DNA of 64,000 bases from contig JACKDE010000004.1 of assembly GCA_020633675.1 (NCBI GenBank), positions 186,001 to 250,000 of the forward strand, in the 5' to 3' direction. This document shows, piece after piece, positions 32,069-40,168 of the stretch. Source of the DNA: Deferribacteres bacterium. GTDB lineage: Bacteria; Zhuqueibacterota; Zhuqueibacteria; Zhuqueibacterales; Geothermadaptataceae. The position numbers were made by a program, and so were the translations under genes. The number at the start of each line of letters is the position of its first letter. Position 1 is the stretch's first letter. The notes under the pieces are model-generated. The model was not told the origin of the DNA. It searched no databases and saw nothing but the letters and a program-made list of their open reading frames with translations.

Positions 32069-32905
32069 ATGACAAAGAACCAAGCACAAAGAACAAAGAC
32101 CGACAACATCCCCTTCGCCAAACTCTCCGCCACCGGCAATGATTTTATTTTGTTCGACAATCGCCAGCCGCTGTTCAGTGGCGATGAAACAGCGTTTTTT
32201 CGGGGCATCTGTGCGCGGCAAACCGGCGTCGGTGCGGATGGCATTTTGCTGATCGAAAACAGCGAATCGGCTGATTTCAGCATGCGCTATTTCAATGCCG
32301 ATGGACGTGAATCGGAGATGTGCGGTAACGGTGCGCGGGCAGCGGCATACTACGCCTTTCTCCACGGCATTGCACCGCAGCACTGCCGGTTCAGCGTGCA
32401 GGGTGTGCCGTACGAAGCGCTGGTCGAAGGCACATCCGTGTCGCTGCTGATGCACGCACCGAGCAACCTGCGTTTGCAGCCGGGTGCGCTGGAAAGCACT
32501 GATTTCGAAGAAGGCGGCATGGGCGATTTGGGCGTGCCGCACTATGTGCTTTTTGCTGAAAATGCCGGTGGAGTCGATGTCGAGAAAACCGGCAAATTTT
32601 ATTGCGAGCATGCCTTTTTTCAGCCACGCCGCACCAATGTCAACTTTATCACGATCAACGCCTTGAACGAGTTGGAAATCCGTACCTACGAACGCGGCGT
32701 CGATGCCGAGACGCTGGCCTGTGGTACCGGCGCGGTGGTGTCGGCCTTTGTCGTGCACAAAACGCGCGGCTTGCCGTTCCCGATCACGCTGAAGGCTCGC
32801 GGCGGCACGCTTACGGTCGCCATCGACGAGGCCAGTGGCCGGCCGTGGCTGCATGGCGAAGTCCGCCTGCCGTTTCGCGGCGAAATTGACCGAGGGAATT
32901 TTTGA
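32069..32905 (+). CDS. dapF: Diaminopimelate epimerase
   Basis: A 278-residue protein from the ATG at 32069; a GTG at 32048 lies at the end of the MITE-like element and is less likely. The two catalytic cysteines are C85 in 'SEMCGNGARAAA' and C218 in 'ETLACGTGAVVSA'. 'FAKLSATGNDFILFDN' opens the first half. The cofactor-free enzyme interconverts LL- and meso-diaminopimelate for lysine and peptidoglycan. No other lysine gene is nearby. No clear Shine-Dalgarno is present, which may reflect the inserted element. Confidence 0.94.
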   Translation: MTKNQAQRTKTDNIPFAKLSATGNDFILFDNRQPLFSGDETAFFRGICARQTGVGADGILLIENSESADFSMRYFNADGRESEMCGNGARAAAYYAFLHGIAPQHCRFSVQGVPYEALVEGTSVSLLMHAPSNLRLQPGALESTDFEEGGMGDLGVPHYVLFAENAGGVDVEKTGKFYCEHAFFQPRRTNVNFITINALNELEIRTYERGVDAETLACGTGAVVSAFVVHKTRGLPFPITLKARGGTLTVAIDEASGRPWLHGEVRLPFRGEIDRGNF

Positions 32906-33425
32906 CAAGATTTACTGGATTGACTGGATCGAATTCAAACCAGTCATCTCTAAACAGAACAAAATGGGGTGGAAAAATGAAGTATCAGGAATTGTCTGAA
33001 AAAATAATTGGTTGCACGTATCGCGTTTACAATACAATGGGATTTGGCTTTCTGGAATCCGTTTATGAAAAATGCCTGCTTATCGAATTGCAAAATGCCG
33101 GATTGCATGCCGAAGCACAAAAAGGCATTTCTGTTTACTATGAAAAAACAATCGCCGGGGAATTTTTCGCCGATATTGTTGTTGAGAATCGGATCATTTT
33201 AGAGTTGAAATCTGTCAGAGAAATTGCTCCTGTTCATGAAGTCCAACTGGTGAATTACCTTGTAGCAACTGGCATTGACGTTGGCCTGATCTTAAATTTT
33301 TCGGAAAATGGCGTTGAAGTCAAACGCAAAGTTAGAAAGCTGGATAAATTTCAAACCTTAGGTAGTGATTAAGCTAATTTCCAGGTTTTTGCATCTTTAT
33401 CCAGTCAATCCTGTAAATCTTGTCA
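32903..33425. repeat. 27-bp inverted repeats enclosing the GxxExxY gene
   Basis: Arms at 32903-32929 and 33399-33425 are complementary with one mismatch. They enclose the GxxExxY gene and little else. The same repeat family (aacaggatcga type) forms the gene-free palindrome at 55702-55784. This gives the unit the look of a mobile cassette: a palindrome opened by one gene. The left arm starts at the dapF stop and the right arm enters the start region of the GT9 gene. Confidence 0.75.
32977..33372 (+). CDS. GxxExxY family protein
   Basis: A 131-residue protein from the ATG at 32977. The signature G24-x-x-E27-x-x-Y30 is in 'GFGFLESVYEKC'. 'GEFFADIVVENRIILELKSV' contains the D and E-x-K residues of a PD-(D/E)XK nuclease-like core, then 'VHEVQLVNYLVATGIDVGLILNF'. 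Function is unknown. The gene lies between two 27-bp inverted repeats. A decayed relative at 12672-13055 also lies between palindromes, of a different family. Confidence 0.9.
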   Translation: MKYQELSEKIIGCTYRVYNTMGFGFLESVYEKCLLIELQNAGLHAEAQKGISVYYEKTIAGEFFADIVVENRIILELKSVREIAPVHEVQLVNYLVATGIDVGLILNFSENGVEVKRKVRKLDKFQTLGSD

Positions 33426-34466
33426 CATATTCGAATCAATTTGGTAACGATCCCTTCAAATAGCATTTCGCGCATACTGCTGAGCCGCATTCGCTTTATG
33501 GGCGATGTGATTTTAACCACGCCGCTCATTCGCCAGCTCCGCGAAGCGTTCCCGTCTGCTCAGCTCGCTTATTTGGTCGAAGACAAATTCGCGCCACTTT
33601 TGCAGCACAATCCCCATCTCGATGAAATCATCACGCTCAATCTTTCCGGCAGCCTGGCCGAGCAGCTTACGTTGATCCGAAAGCTGCGTTCATATAAATT
33701 CGACCTGGCTATCGATCTTTTCGGCAATCCGCGCACGGCGTTGCTGAGCTGGCTTTCCGGTGCGCGTTGGCGGATTGGCGGAGATTTTCGCGGGCGTGGC
33801 AGGCTGTACAATATTCGTCTCGCCGAACCGACGAAACGGCATCATGCCATCGCCTTCCACCAGCGCAGTTTGCAATCGATCGGTTTGCCCGCCGGTGATA
33901 TCAGAACCGAGATTTATTTGACTGAGGCGGAAAAGCAGGCCGCCTCCGAATATTTAAGCTATCACGGCCTTGATGTGCAGCGCCCGATCGTCGGCCTGCA
34001 TCCCGGCGCGACCTGGCCGAACAAGCGGTGGCCGATTGAGCACTTCATCGAACTGGCGGAAAAGTTGCTCGCTGAGAAAGTGCAGATTTTCGTGACTTGC
34101 GGGCCGGGCGAATTGGAGCATCTCGAGCCGTTTCACCGCCTCGCCCACTCGAATTTGGTAATCGGCGAAGTGCTGCCGCTGCGACAGCTCGCGGCGGTAC
34201 TGATGTACTTCAGGTTGCACATTTCCAACGATTGCGGCGTGATGCATCTGTCGGCAGCAGTCGGTACGCCGACCTTTGGCATTTTCGGGCCGGGAGAGCC
34301 TGACATTTGGTTCCCCTACGATGAAACAGCCGGGCATCAGGTTTTTTGGGCTGACATCGACTGCCGGCCGTGCCATAAAGACTATTGCCCGCTCGGCACG
34401 CTGGCCTGCATGCACGAGACCAGACCGCACGCCGTGTTTCAGCAAGCCATGAAGTTGCTGAAATAA
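33420..34466 (+). CDS. Glycosyltransferase family 9 (heptosyltransferase-like)
   Basis: A 348-residue protein as drawn. The N-terminus is uncertain: TTG codons at 33420 (inside the inverted repeat) or 33441 are the only starts before the conserved 'ILLSRIRFMGDVILTTPLIRQLREAFP'. 'GLHPGATWPNKRWPIEHFIELAEKL' and 'ISNDCGVMHLSAAVGTPTFGIFGPGEP' form the nucleotide-sugar site of GT9 enzymes. The C-terminal 'CRPCHKDYCPLGTLACM' is a cysteine cluster seen in this family. It probably adds heptose or a related sugar in LPS core assembly at the inner membrane. Confidence 0.88.
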   Translation: MSHIRINLVTIPSNSISRILLSRIRFMGDVILTTPLIRQLREAFPSAQLAYLVEDKFAPLLQHNPHLDEIITLNLSGSLAEQLTLIRKLRSYKFDLAIDLFGNPRTALLSWLSGARWRIGGDFRGRGRLYNIRLAEPTKRHHAIAFHQRSLQSIGLPAGDIRTEIYLTEAEKQAASEYLSYHGLDVQRPIVGLHPGATWPNKRWPIEHFIELAEKLLAEKVQIFVTCGPGELEHLEPFHRLAHSNLVIGEVLPLRQLAAVLMYFRLHISNDCGVMHLSAAVGTPTFGIFGPGEPDIWFPYDETAGHQVFWADIDCRPCHKDYCPLGTLACMHETRPHAVFQQAMKLLK

Positions 34467-34562
34467 GGATAAATTTGATCTACGCTTTTAGCCAGTGGTT
34501 TTTGATTTTTCAGAATTGAAAGCTTCCCAGTCTGAAGAGTCCATTTTTCGATTGTGAACAGC

Positions 34563-35918
34563 ATGCAAAGGATGACGACCATTCTCGAAAGCCTTTTGCT
34601 TAACCGCAGAGCGGTGGTGCTGACTTTGGTCGGCTCGCTGCTGGCGGTCTTATTGTCCTACAATCTGGCCAGTTTTATTTTTTTGCAGCAATTCGAGCAA
34701 AATCTCGACAATGCGCTCGGTACCCGCCTGCAATCGGTTGCCGACGTGGTCGCGAGGTTGCTGGAACGCGATCTTCCCGAAACTGAAATTGTCGAAACCA
34801 TCCCGCCGAATTCGCAGCTTCTGTATCAGTTGACCTTAAACGAAATCCGGACGGCGAATCAATTGCAGGCCATTTACCTGGTCACGCCGGATTATCGCAC
34901 TCTGGTTTCAATCCCTGAAGGCAATTTTCAAACTGGTGATAACATCCTTTATTTGCGCGAAGACAGTACCGAGTTTGCGCTGGCCCTGCGGGGTCTATCG
35001 GCATTTTCGAAACTACACGACGTGGCTGGCAATAAATTCAAGTCTGGCTATGCCCCGATTCGCAATCTGGCTGGTCAAGTCATCGCCGTGCTGGTTGTGG
35101 AGGCGTCGGCTGATTTTTTCTCCGTTTTGGATAATTTTCAAAATGGCCTTTATTTGGGGATATTTTTTAGCCTGATCGTGGTTATACTTTATGGGGCTTT
35201 TATCGGGTGGATCGTATCCTATTTTGTCAAATTACAGGACACGGCGCGCCGCAATGAAAAGCTGGCAGCGATGGGCCAAATGGCAGCCACGGTTGCGCAT
35301 GAGATCCGCAATCCGCTCGGTATCATCAAAAGCACGTCCGAAGTGCTGAACGATTTGGTTCAGCCGCAGGGAAAGCAGAAGGAGCTTTTTGATTTTATTC
35401 CAGCAGAAGTGGATCGTTTGAATCGTTTGGTGAACGACTTCCTGACTTTTGCCCGCGATAAAGCGCTCAAAATGGAAACTCAGGATTTGGTCGCTACCGT
35501 GACAAAGGCGGTTTCAGATCTTCAGCAGGACTGCAAAGATGAATCGCTGGAGATTGTGCTGAAAACCGAGCAACCGTCTTTGAACGTGCCACACAATCCG
35601 GATGCCATACGGCAGGTGGTGCTGAACCTGGTGATGAACGCGGTGCAGGCGATGGAAGGACGCGGCTGTGTTGAGCTGACTGTGCGCCAAAAGACCCAAA
35701 AAGGAAAACACATGGTCGATATCGAGGTATCTGATAGTGGTCCCGGCATCGCTGGTGATGCAAGCAAAATTTTCGAGCCCTTTTACACCACCAAAACTTC
35801 AGGCAGCGGGCTTGGCCTGGCGATCACCAGGCAGATTGTCGAGAAGCACCATGGCACCATTAGGACAGCGTCAGGACCGAGTGGAGGCTTGCAGGTGACG
35901 ATCACCATTCCGGCTTAG
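34563..35918 (+). CDS. Sensor histidine kinase
   Basis: A 451-residue protein from the ATG at 34563; a GTG at 34554 is possible. Two membrane helices (about residues 16-38 and 196-220) enclose a sensor region of about 155 residues of the Cache type. The DHp domain has 'MGQMAATVAHEIRNPLGII' with the phospho-accepting histidine near 246. The ATPase domain shows the N-box 'LNLVMNAVQAM', 'DSGPGI' and 'TTKTSGSGLGLAI'. It resembles NtrB/ZraS-type kinases. No response regulator is adjacent, so it is an orphan in this window. Confidence 0.92.
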   Translation: MQRMTTILESLLLNRRAVVLTLVGSLLAVLLSYNLASFIFLQQFEQNLDNALGTRLQSVADVVARLLERDLPETEIVETIPPNSQLLYQLTLNEIRTANQLQAIYLVTPDYRTLVSIPEGNFQTGDNILYLREDSTEFALALRGLSAFSKLHDVAGNKFKSGYAPIRNLAGQVIAVLVVEASADFFSVLDNFQNGLYLGIFFSLIVVILYGAFIGWIVSYFVKLQDTARRNEKLAAMGQMAATVAHEIRNPLGIIKSTSEVLNDLVQPQGKQKELFDFIPAEVDRLNRLVNDFLTFARDKALKMETQDLVATVTKAVSDLQQDCKDESLEIVLKTEQPSLNVPHNPDAIRQVVLNLVMNAVQAMEGRGCVELTVRQKTQKGKHMVDIEVSDSGPGIAGDASKIFEPFYTTKTSGSGLGLAITRQIVEKHHGTIRTASGPSGGLQVTITIPA

Positions 35919-36203
35919 GCTTGCAATCCGATTTTTGGCACGCAGTACGGGTGGTCGCATTCGTTAGGTCGAGCATGTGTACAAGGCTGATATTTTTTTG
36001 CACGCGAAGTCTGCTGCTGCAACTTTTCGAAGAATTCTGCAATCTCAAATTTGCTGCAACTGTCTGGTCAAATTTCGGTCTATAAATCTTGTACAACAAT
36101 CGGCAACGATTAGATTGTAAAATGCATTTGCTAGATTTTAAGCGACTGGCGCGGCAACATTGTCTCCACGCCTATCAAAATATTTTATAGAAAATGGCTA
36201 GCC

Positions 36204-37487
36204 ATGTTACCTTTAAAGACCCTCTTTCGCAAAGGCCTTCCGGGCCTTAACCTAATTTGTTTGTCCATTCTGTCGCTTTTTTCATGTTCAACGACTCCCG
36301 GCCAGCACGAACCGACCGTCAGCGGCGATGTGGAACAGTTGCCCTTTGTTGCCCGCGTCGTCAACATTCCTTCTGACAGCATCGAAATGGGCCGAGTTGC
36401 GCTCATTGTCGAAGTCAACTACACCGATTTGCAGTTTCTTAAAACTGCATACGGCTATCGCGCAGGCCTGGACTATACGCTGACCATCACCCCCGGGCAG
36501 GGCCTGGAAGCGAAAAAAGTAATCGACAGCAGCAAGGAAATTAAGCTCAGTTCTTTCGAGCAAACGGTTTCCCGCCAGGGCATTGTTCGGATTGCCGAGT
36601 CATTTGACGTGCCGGTTGGCACTTACATTGTCAGCATTCTGATCAGCGACAACAACGCGAACAGCCGCGGCGGCTTATCTCACCAGATTGAAGTACACGA
36701 TTTTATCTCCGGCTTAACCATCAGCGAACCTTTTTTAGCCTGGGACTCTGTACACACTTTCACTGCGGATAAGCTAATTCCACTCAGGAAATCCAATTTC
36801 GATCAAGATTTTTTTGCACTCGTTTTCGTCGGCGGCATCGATCCAGCGCAAATGCTCAGCCTTGGCTATGAATTGCTGGACAACAGAAATGAACCTCTGT
36901 TTGAGCGCAATCTCACCATCAGGCCGGTCAACCGATCTTTGCTTTTTTCGTTGCCGCTTCCCTACAAAAAGCTCTCCGTCGGCTCCACAACGCTCAAAAT
37001 TGTTGCCCGACACAATGAGCAAACTGTCGCCAGTTCGCTGAATATTCGCGCCAACCTGGGCAATCACCGTCGTGGCGACCGCAACTACACCACCTTGATC
37101 GGGCCGATGCGATACATCATGAACAAGCAGGAATTCGAAGAACTGCAAAAAGCCACGCCGGAACAACAAACCGCACTTTTTAATGCATATTGGCAAGCGC
37201 GCGATCCCGATCCTGACGAGGAAAGCAATCCGTTGCTGGAGGAGTTTTACAATCGCGTCGAAATGGCCAATGCACGTTTTGGTTGGACTGGCGGAGAAGG
37301 CTACGCAACAGACCGCGGGCGCACGTTGGTGATTTATGGTCCGCCGGATGCCGTTCAAAACAGCCGCCGTGCCGGTTCATCGACAGCCTACGAAATTTGG
37401 AGCTACTACGATACCGGACGACGCTTCGTGTTTATCGACAAATACAATGATGGCAACTATCTGCTGCTATCCGATAGCGGGGACTAA
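36204..37487 (+). CDS. GWxTD domain lipoprotein
   Basis: A 427-residue protein with signal peptide and lipobox 'LSLFSC' (lipidated cysteine at residue 28). The C-terminal 100 residues contain 'FGWTGGEGYATDRGRTLVIYGPPD', the GWxTD region, followed by 'TAYEIWSYYDTGRRFVFIDKYNDGNYLL'. This domain is common in Bacteroidota, Acidobacteriota and related lineages; its function is unknown. The middle part is beta-rich. It is probably anchored in the outer membrane. The 285 bases upstream show no gene. Confidence 0.88.
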   Translation: MLPLKTLFRKGLPGLNLICLSILSLFSCSTTPGQHEPTVSGDVEQLPFVARVVNIPSDSIEMGRVALIVEVNYTDLQFLKTAYGYRAGLDYTLTITPGQGLEAKKVIDSSKEIKLSSFEQTVSRQGIVRIAESFDVPVGTYIVSILISDNNANSRGGLSHQIEVHDFISGLTISEPFLAWDSVHTFTADKLIPLRKSNFDQDFFALVFVGGIDPAQMLSLGYELLDNRNEPLFERNLTIRPVNRSLLFSLPLPYKKLSVGSTTLKIVARHNEQTVASSLNIRANLGNHRRGDRNYTTLIGPMRYIMNKQEFEELQKATPEQQTALFNAYWQARDPDPDEESNPLLEEFYNRVEMANARFGWTGGEGYATDRGRTLVIYGPPDAVQNSRRAGSSTAYEIWSYYDTGRRFVFIDKYNDGNYLLLSDSGD

Positions 37488-37596
37488 TCGCAGCAACGTT
37501 CGCAAACTAAAATTCCTTATTTTACTGCCCTTGCCGGTATAGATTAGGCAAAGAACAGCCGATGAGTTTTATCTCCAAAATGCAGTGAGGGCTTTG

Positions 37597-38373
37597 ATGT
37601 ACAAAATAGGGAAGTTTTGTCTACAAAGTAGAGATGCCGGCCGCTTGCTCTGCTCTCTTCTTGTCATCCTTTCATTTTCTTTTCCTGCCGATAGTTTTTC
37701 ACGGCAATTAACGGTTAGCGACTCTGCCCTGGTGCAAAAGGTCAGGCAGGTGATACTCAACGATAGCCGTCTGCCAATCGACGGGATTTCGATTGCAGTG
37801 CTCAAAGGTGCTATTCGCCTCAAAGGTGGCGTCAATACACTGGCGCAGAAGCGGTGGATCGAAGAGCTGATTTATGGAATTCCGGAAACGAAAGTGGTCG
37901 ACAACCAGCTTGATGTATACGCCCCCAATCTTGATAACGACGTGCTGGCTGAGCGTGCAAAAGAACAATTACTCGCCATACAAAACGATCTGCTTGATTT
38001 CAGCCAAACAGAGCTGCACTGCAAGGAAGGTAAAATTACGCTGAAAGGCTCGGTGACATGTCTGGGCGCCAAACTGCATGCTGAAGAAGTATTGGCTGTC
38101 GTGCCCGGCATCCGGGCGATCGAGAACAACCTGAGAGTTCGCGATCCCGAGCATGATTCTGACGAAAAAATCAAGCGTGCTGTTGTAGAAGCTCTGCGCG
38201 CGAAAATTCAGATGAATCGCGATTTCTTTATTGAAACTTCCGTCGTGCGCGGCATTGTGACGCTCAGCGGACGCCTAAGCAGCCAACGCGAGCATCATCT
38301 GGCAATTCGCACCACCCTCTTTACCCCGGGCACAGCCGAAATTGTCGACAAAATCGAAGTGCTGCCGCGCTGA
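37597..38373 (+). CDS. Exported protein with three BON domains
   Basis: A 258-residue protein from the ATG at 37597 (ribosome-binding-site-like 'gtgaggg' upstream). A signal peptide (to about residue 36) is followed by three BON units: 'VRQVILNDSRLPIDGISIAVLKGAIRLKGGV', 'LLDFSQTELHCKEGKITLKGSVTCLG' and 'KIQMNRDFFIETSVVRGIVTLSGRL'. BON domains bind phospholipid or envelope components in proteins such as OsmY. The protein probably acts in the periplasm. Confidence 0.86.
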   Translation: MYKIGKFCLQSRDAGRLLCSLLVILSFSFPADSFSRQLTVSDSALVQKVRQVILNDSRLPIDGISIAVLKGAIRLKGGVNTLAQKRWIEELIYGIPETKVVDNQLDVYAPNLDNDVLAERAKEQLLAIQNDLLDFSQTELHCKEGKITLKGSVTCLGAKLHAEEVLAVVPGIRAIENNLRVRDPEHDSDEKIKRAVVEALRAKIQMNRDFFIETSVVRGIVTLSGRLSSQREHHLAIRTTLFTPGTAEIVDKIEVLPR

Positions 38374-38398
38374 CCTTGTCGCTGACAAGGCGGTCTTT
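38374..38398 (+). terminator. Possible intrinsic terminator of the BON gene
   Basis: Stem ccttgtc (38374-38380) / gacaagg (38384-38390) directly after the stop codon, then cggtctttt. The stem is short and the T-run has only four bases, so it is weak. The rest of the gap to 38722 shows no gene. Confidence 0.45.
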
Positions 38399-38722
38399 TG
38401 CATAACGGCCTATTTGAACAAGCCTCCAACAATCTTTTGCAGGAGCCTTTATTGTGAAAAGGGCAAGCCATTTTCTTATAAATGCATGCCATCGCTCTAA
38501 AAATAATCCATACTCGAGACAAACTTGATTATCGGGCAGACTTCTGGCTCTGTTGAATTTGCGCACATACCAGACATATTGGCCTAGAATGGGATCCCCC
38601 TATTCGGTTTTGGTACGAAATCGATTCGATACCACTTTATTTTAGCTATTATTTCAAAAAATCGATCGAACCACCATCTTGAATTTTATCCTTGCTTGGC
38701 TATCGCGTTTATGGAGACCAAA

Positions 38723-39790
38723 ATGAGCAACGCGCGTCGGGGATTGCTGACAGTTTTTATCCTGCTGAGTTTGCTTGTCGGCTTTATTGCCAAAACTTTT
38801 TACGATGCCGGTGAATTTAAAACCATCGCGCCCAGTACACAAATGGCTATCGAGACGGTGACAGGAGTGCTGAGCTCCGAGGACATCACTATTCATCCAC
38901 TGACCGGGCTTGCATTTATTTCATCAGCTGATCGGCGCGCGATCTCTGAAGGCACACCCCAGCAACAAGGCGCTGTTTTTACCTACGATCTGCAGGCAGA
39001 GAATCCGCGTTTACAAAATATCACGGCAGATTTTAGCGGCCCATTTCAACCACACGGCCTCTCTCTTTTTGTGAAACCGGATAGCAGCGTCAGCCTTTTT
39101 GTGGTCAACCATACCGGCAAGGATGATCGCATCGAAATATTTGATCAGGTCGGGGAGCGCTTCAAGCACCGCACCTCGCTAAAATCGACACTGATGTTTA
39201 GCCCGAATGATGTGGTCGCAATCGACCAAAATCGATTTTATGTCACCAACGATCATGGCAACCGCTCGGCATTTGGCAAAACCATCGAAGAGTATTTGCA
39301 GCTCAGCCGTTCGTTTGTGCTTTATTTCGATGGGACGACATTTCGGCGTGTGGCTGACGGACTTGCTTACGCGAACGGCATCACCGCCAATGCAGATGGC
39401 AGCCTTGTTTTTATCGCTGCGACCGTTGCAGGCAGCGTGTACGTTTATCGCCGCAAGGCGGCAACTGGTGATCTCGTTTTGCTCGAAGAGATAAAGTTGG
39501 GAACAGGTGTCGACAATCTTGAGCGTGACGCAGACGGAGCCATTTGGATCGGCGCGCACCCGAAGTTGCTGACATTTGTCAACTACAGTAAAGACGCATC
39601 GGTGCTCTCCCCATCGCATGTGCTGCGTCTGCGTTATAGTGGCATTGGCGAGTTTTCAGCCGAGGACAATTTTTTTGATGATGGTTTGCAACTGTCCGGT
39701 TCGAGCGTTGCGGCCCATTACAATAACCGCTATTTAGTCGGCTCCGTTTTTGATCGAAAATTCATCATCTGCACAAGCAAATCTGAGTAA
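38723..39790 (+). CDS. Paraoxonase-like lactonase/arylesterase
   Basis: A 355-residue protein from the ATG at 38723, which follows GGAGA by a good distance; the ATG at 38711 is possible. An N-terminal membrane segment (about 7-25) is followed by a six-bladed propeller. 'MFSPNDVVAIDQNRFYVTNDHGN', 'YANGITANADGSLVFIA' and 'VDNLERDADGAIWIGAHP' match the calcium-site segments of paraoxonases (PON1: N168, D169, N224, N270 and H115 region). PONs hydrolyse lactones, including acyl-homoserine lactones, and aryl esters. The protein is probably membrane-anchored with the propeller outside. No luxI/luxR genes are nearby. Confidence 0.82.
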   Translation: MSNARRGLLTVFILLSLLVGFIAKTFYDAGEFKTIAPSTQMAIETVTGVLSSEDITIHPLTGLAFISSADRRAISEGTPQQQGAVFTYDLQAENPRLQNITADFSGPFQPHGLSLFVKPDSSVSLFVVNHTGKDDRIEIFDQVGERFKHRTSLKSTLMFSPNDVVAIDQNRFYVTNDHGNRSAFGKTIEEYLQLSRSFVLYFDGTTFRRVADGLAYANGITANADGSLVFIAATVAGSVYVYRRKAATGDLVLLEEIKLGTGVDNLERDADGAIWIGAHPKLLTFVNYSKDASVLSPSHVLRLRYSGIGEFSAEDNFFDDGLQLSGSSVAAHYNNRYLVGSVFDRKFIICTSKSE

Positions 39791-40168
39791 AGTGGTCGGG
39801 ATGGCCGTACGATCCGCCAGTTCCCTGCGGACATACTTTTTATCATTCGCATCGATCTCATTTCAAGTCATATCGAAATCACAGTTGTGGGATTCGCAGA
39901 TTTTTCCGCATTACTCGCTGCCTTCCTGTAATAAGTGCAAATACCAAGCCCGGTCGCCATCAACTCAGCCTTGCATCTTCTCGCCCAAAAAGCGCATTCC
40001 AATTTCGACGCACCGAGCACGGCACACTCTCCCCGTTTGCCTGCCTGCAACGAATTGGAAGATAGCAGGTTGCAGCAATTTCATATCAGCAATTTTGCGT
40101 GCTGTGTTGATGGTATGTACTACTATTCATAAGCACCCAAACAGGCTTCTGGCACAGGTTTACCGAAG
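39791..40168. other. Intergenic region, no gene seen
   Basis: About 380 bases before the large P-loop/TPR gene. I see no convincing ORF, repeat or RNA; the promoter of the next gene should be here. Confidence 0.55.
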
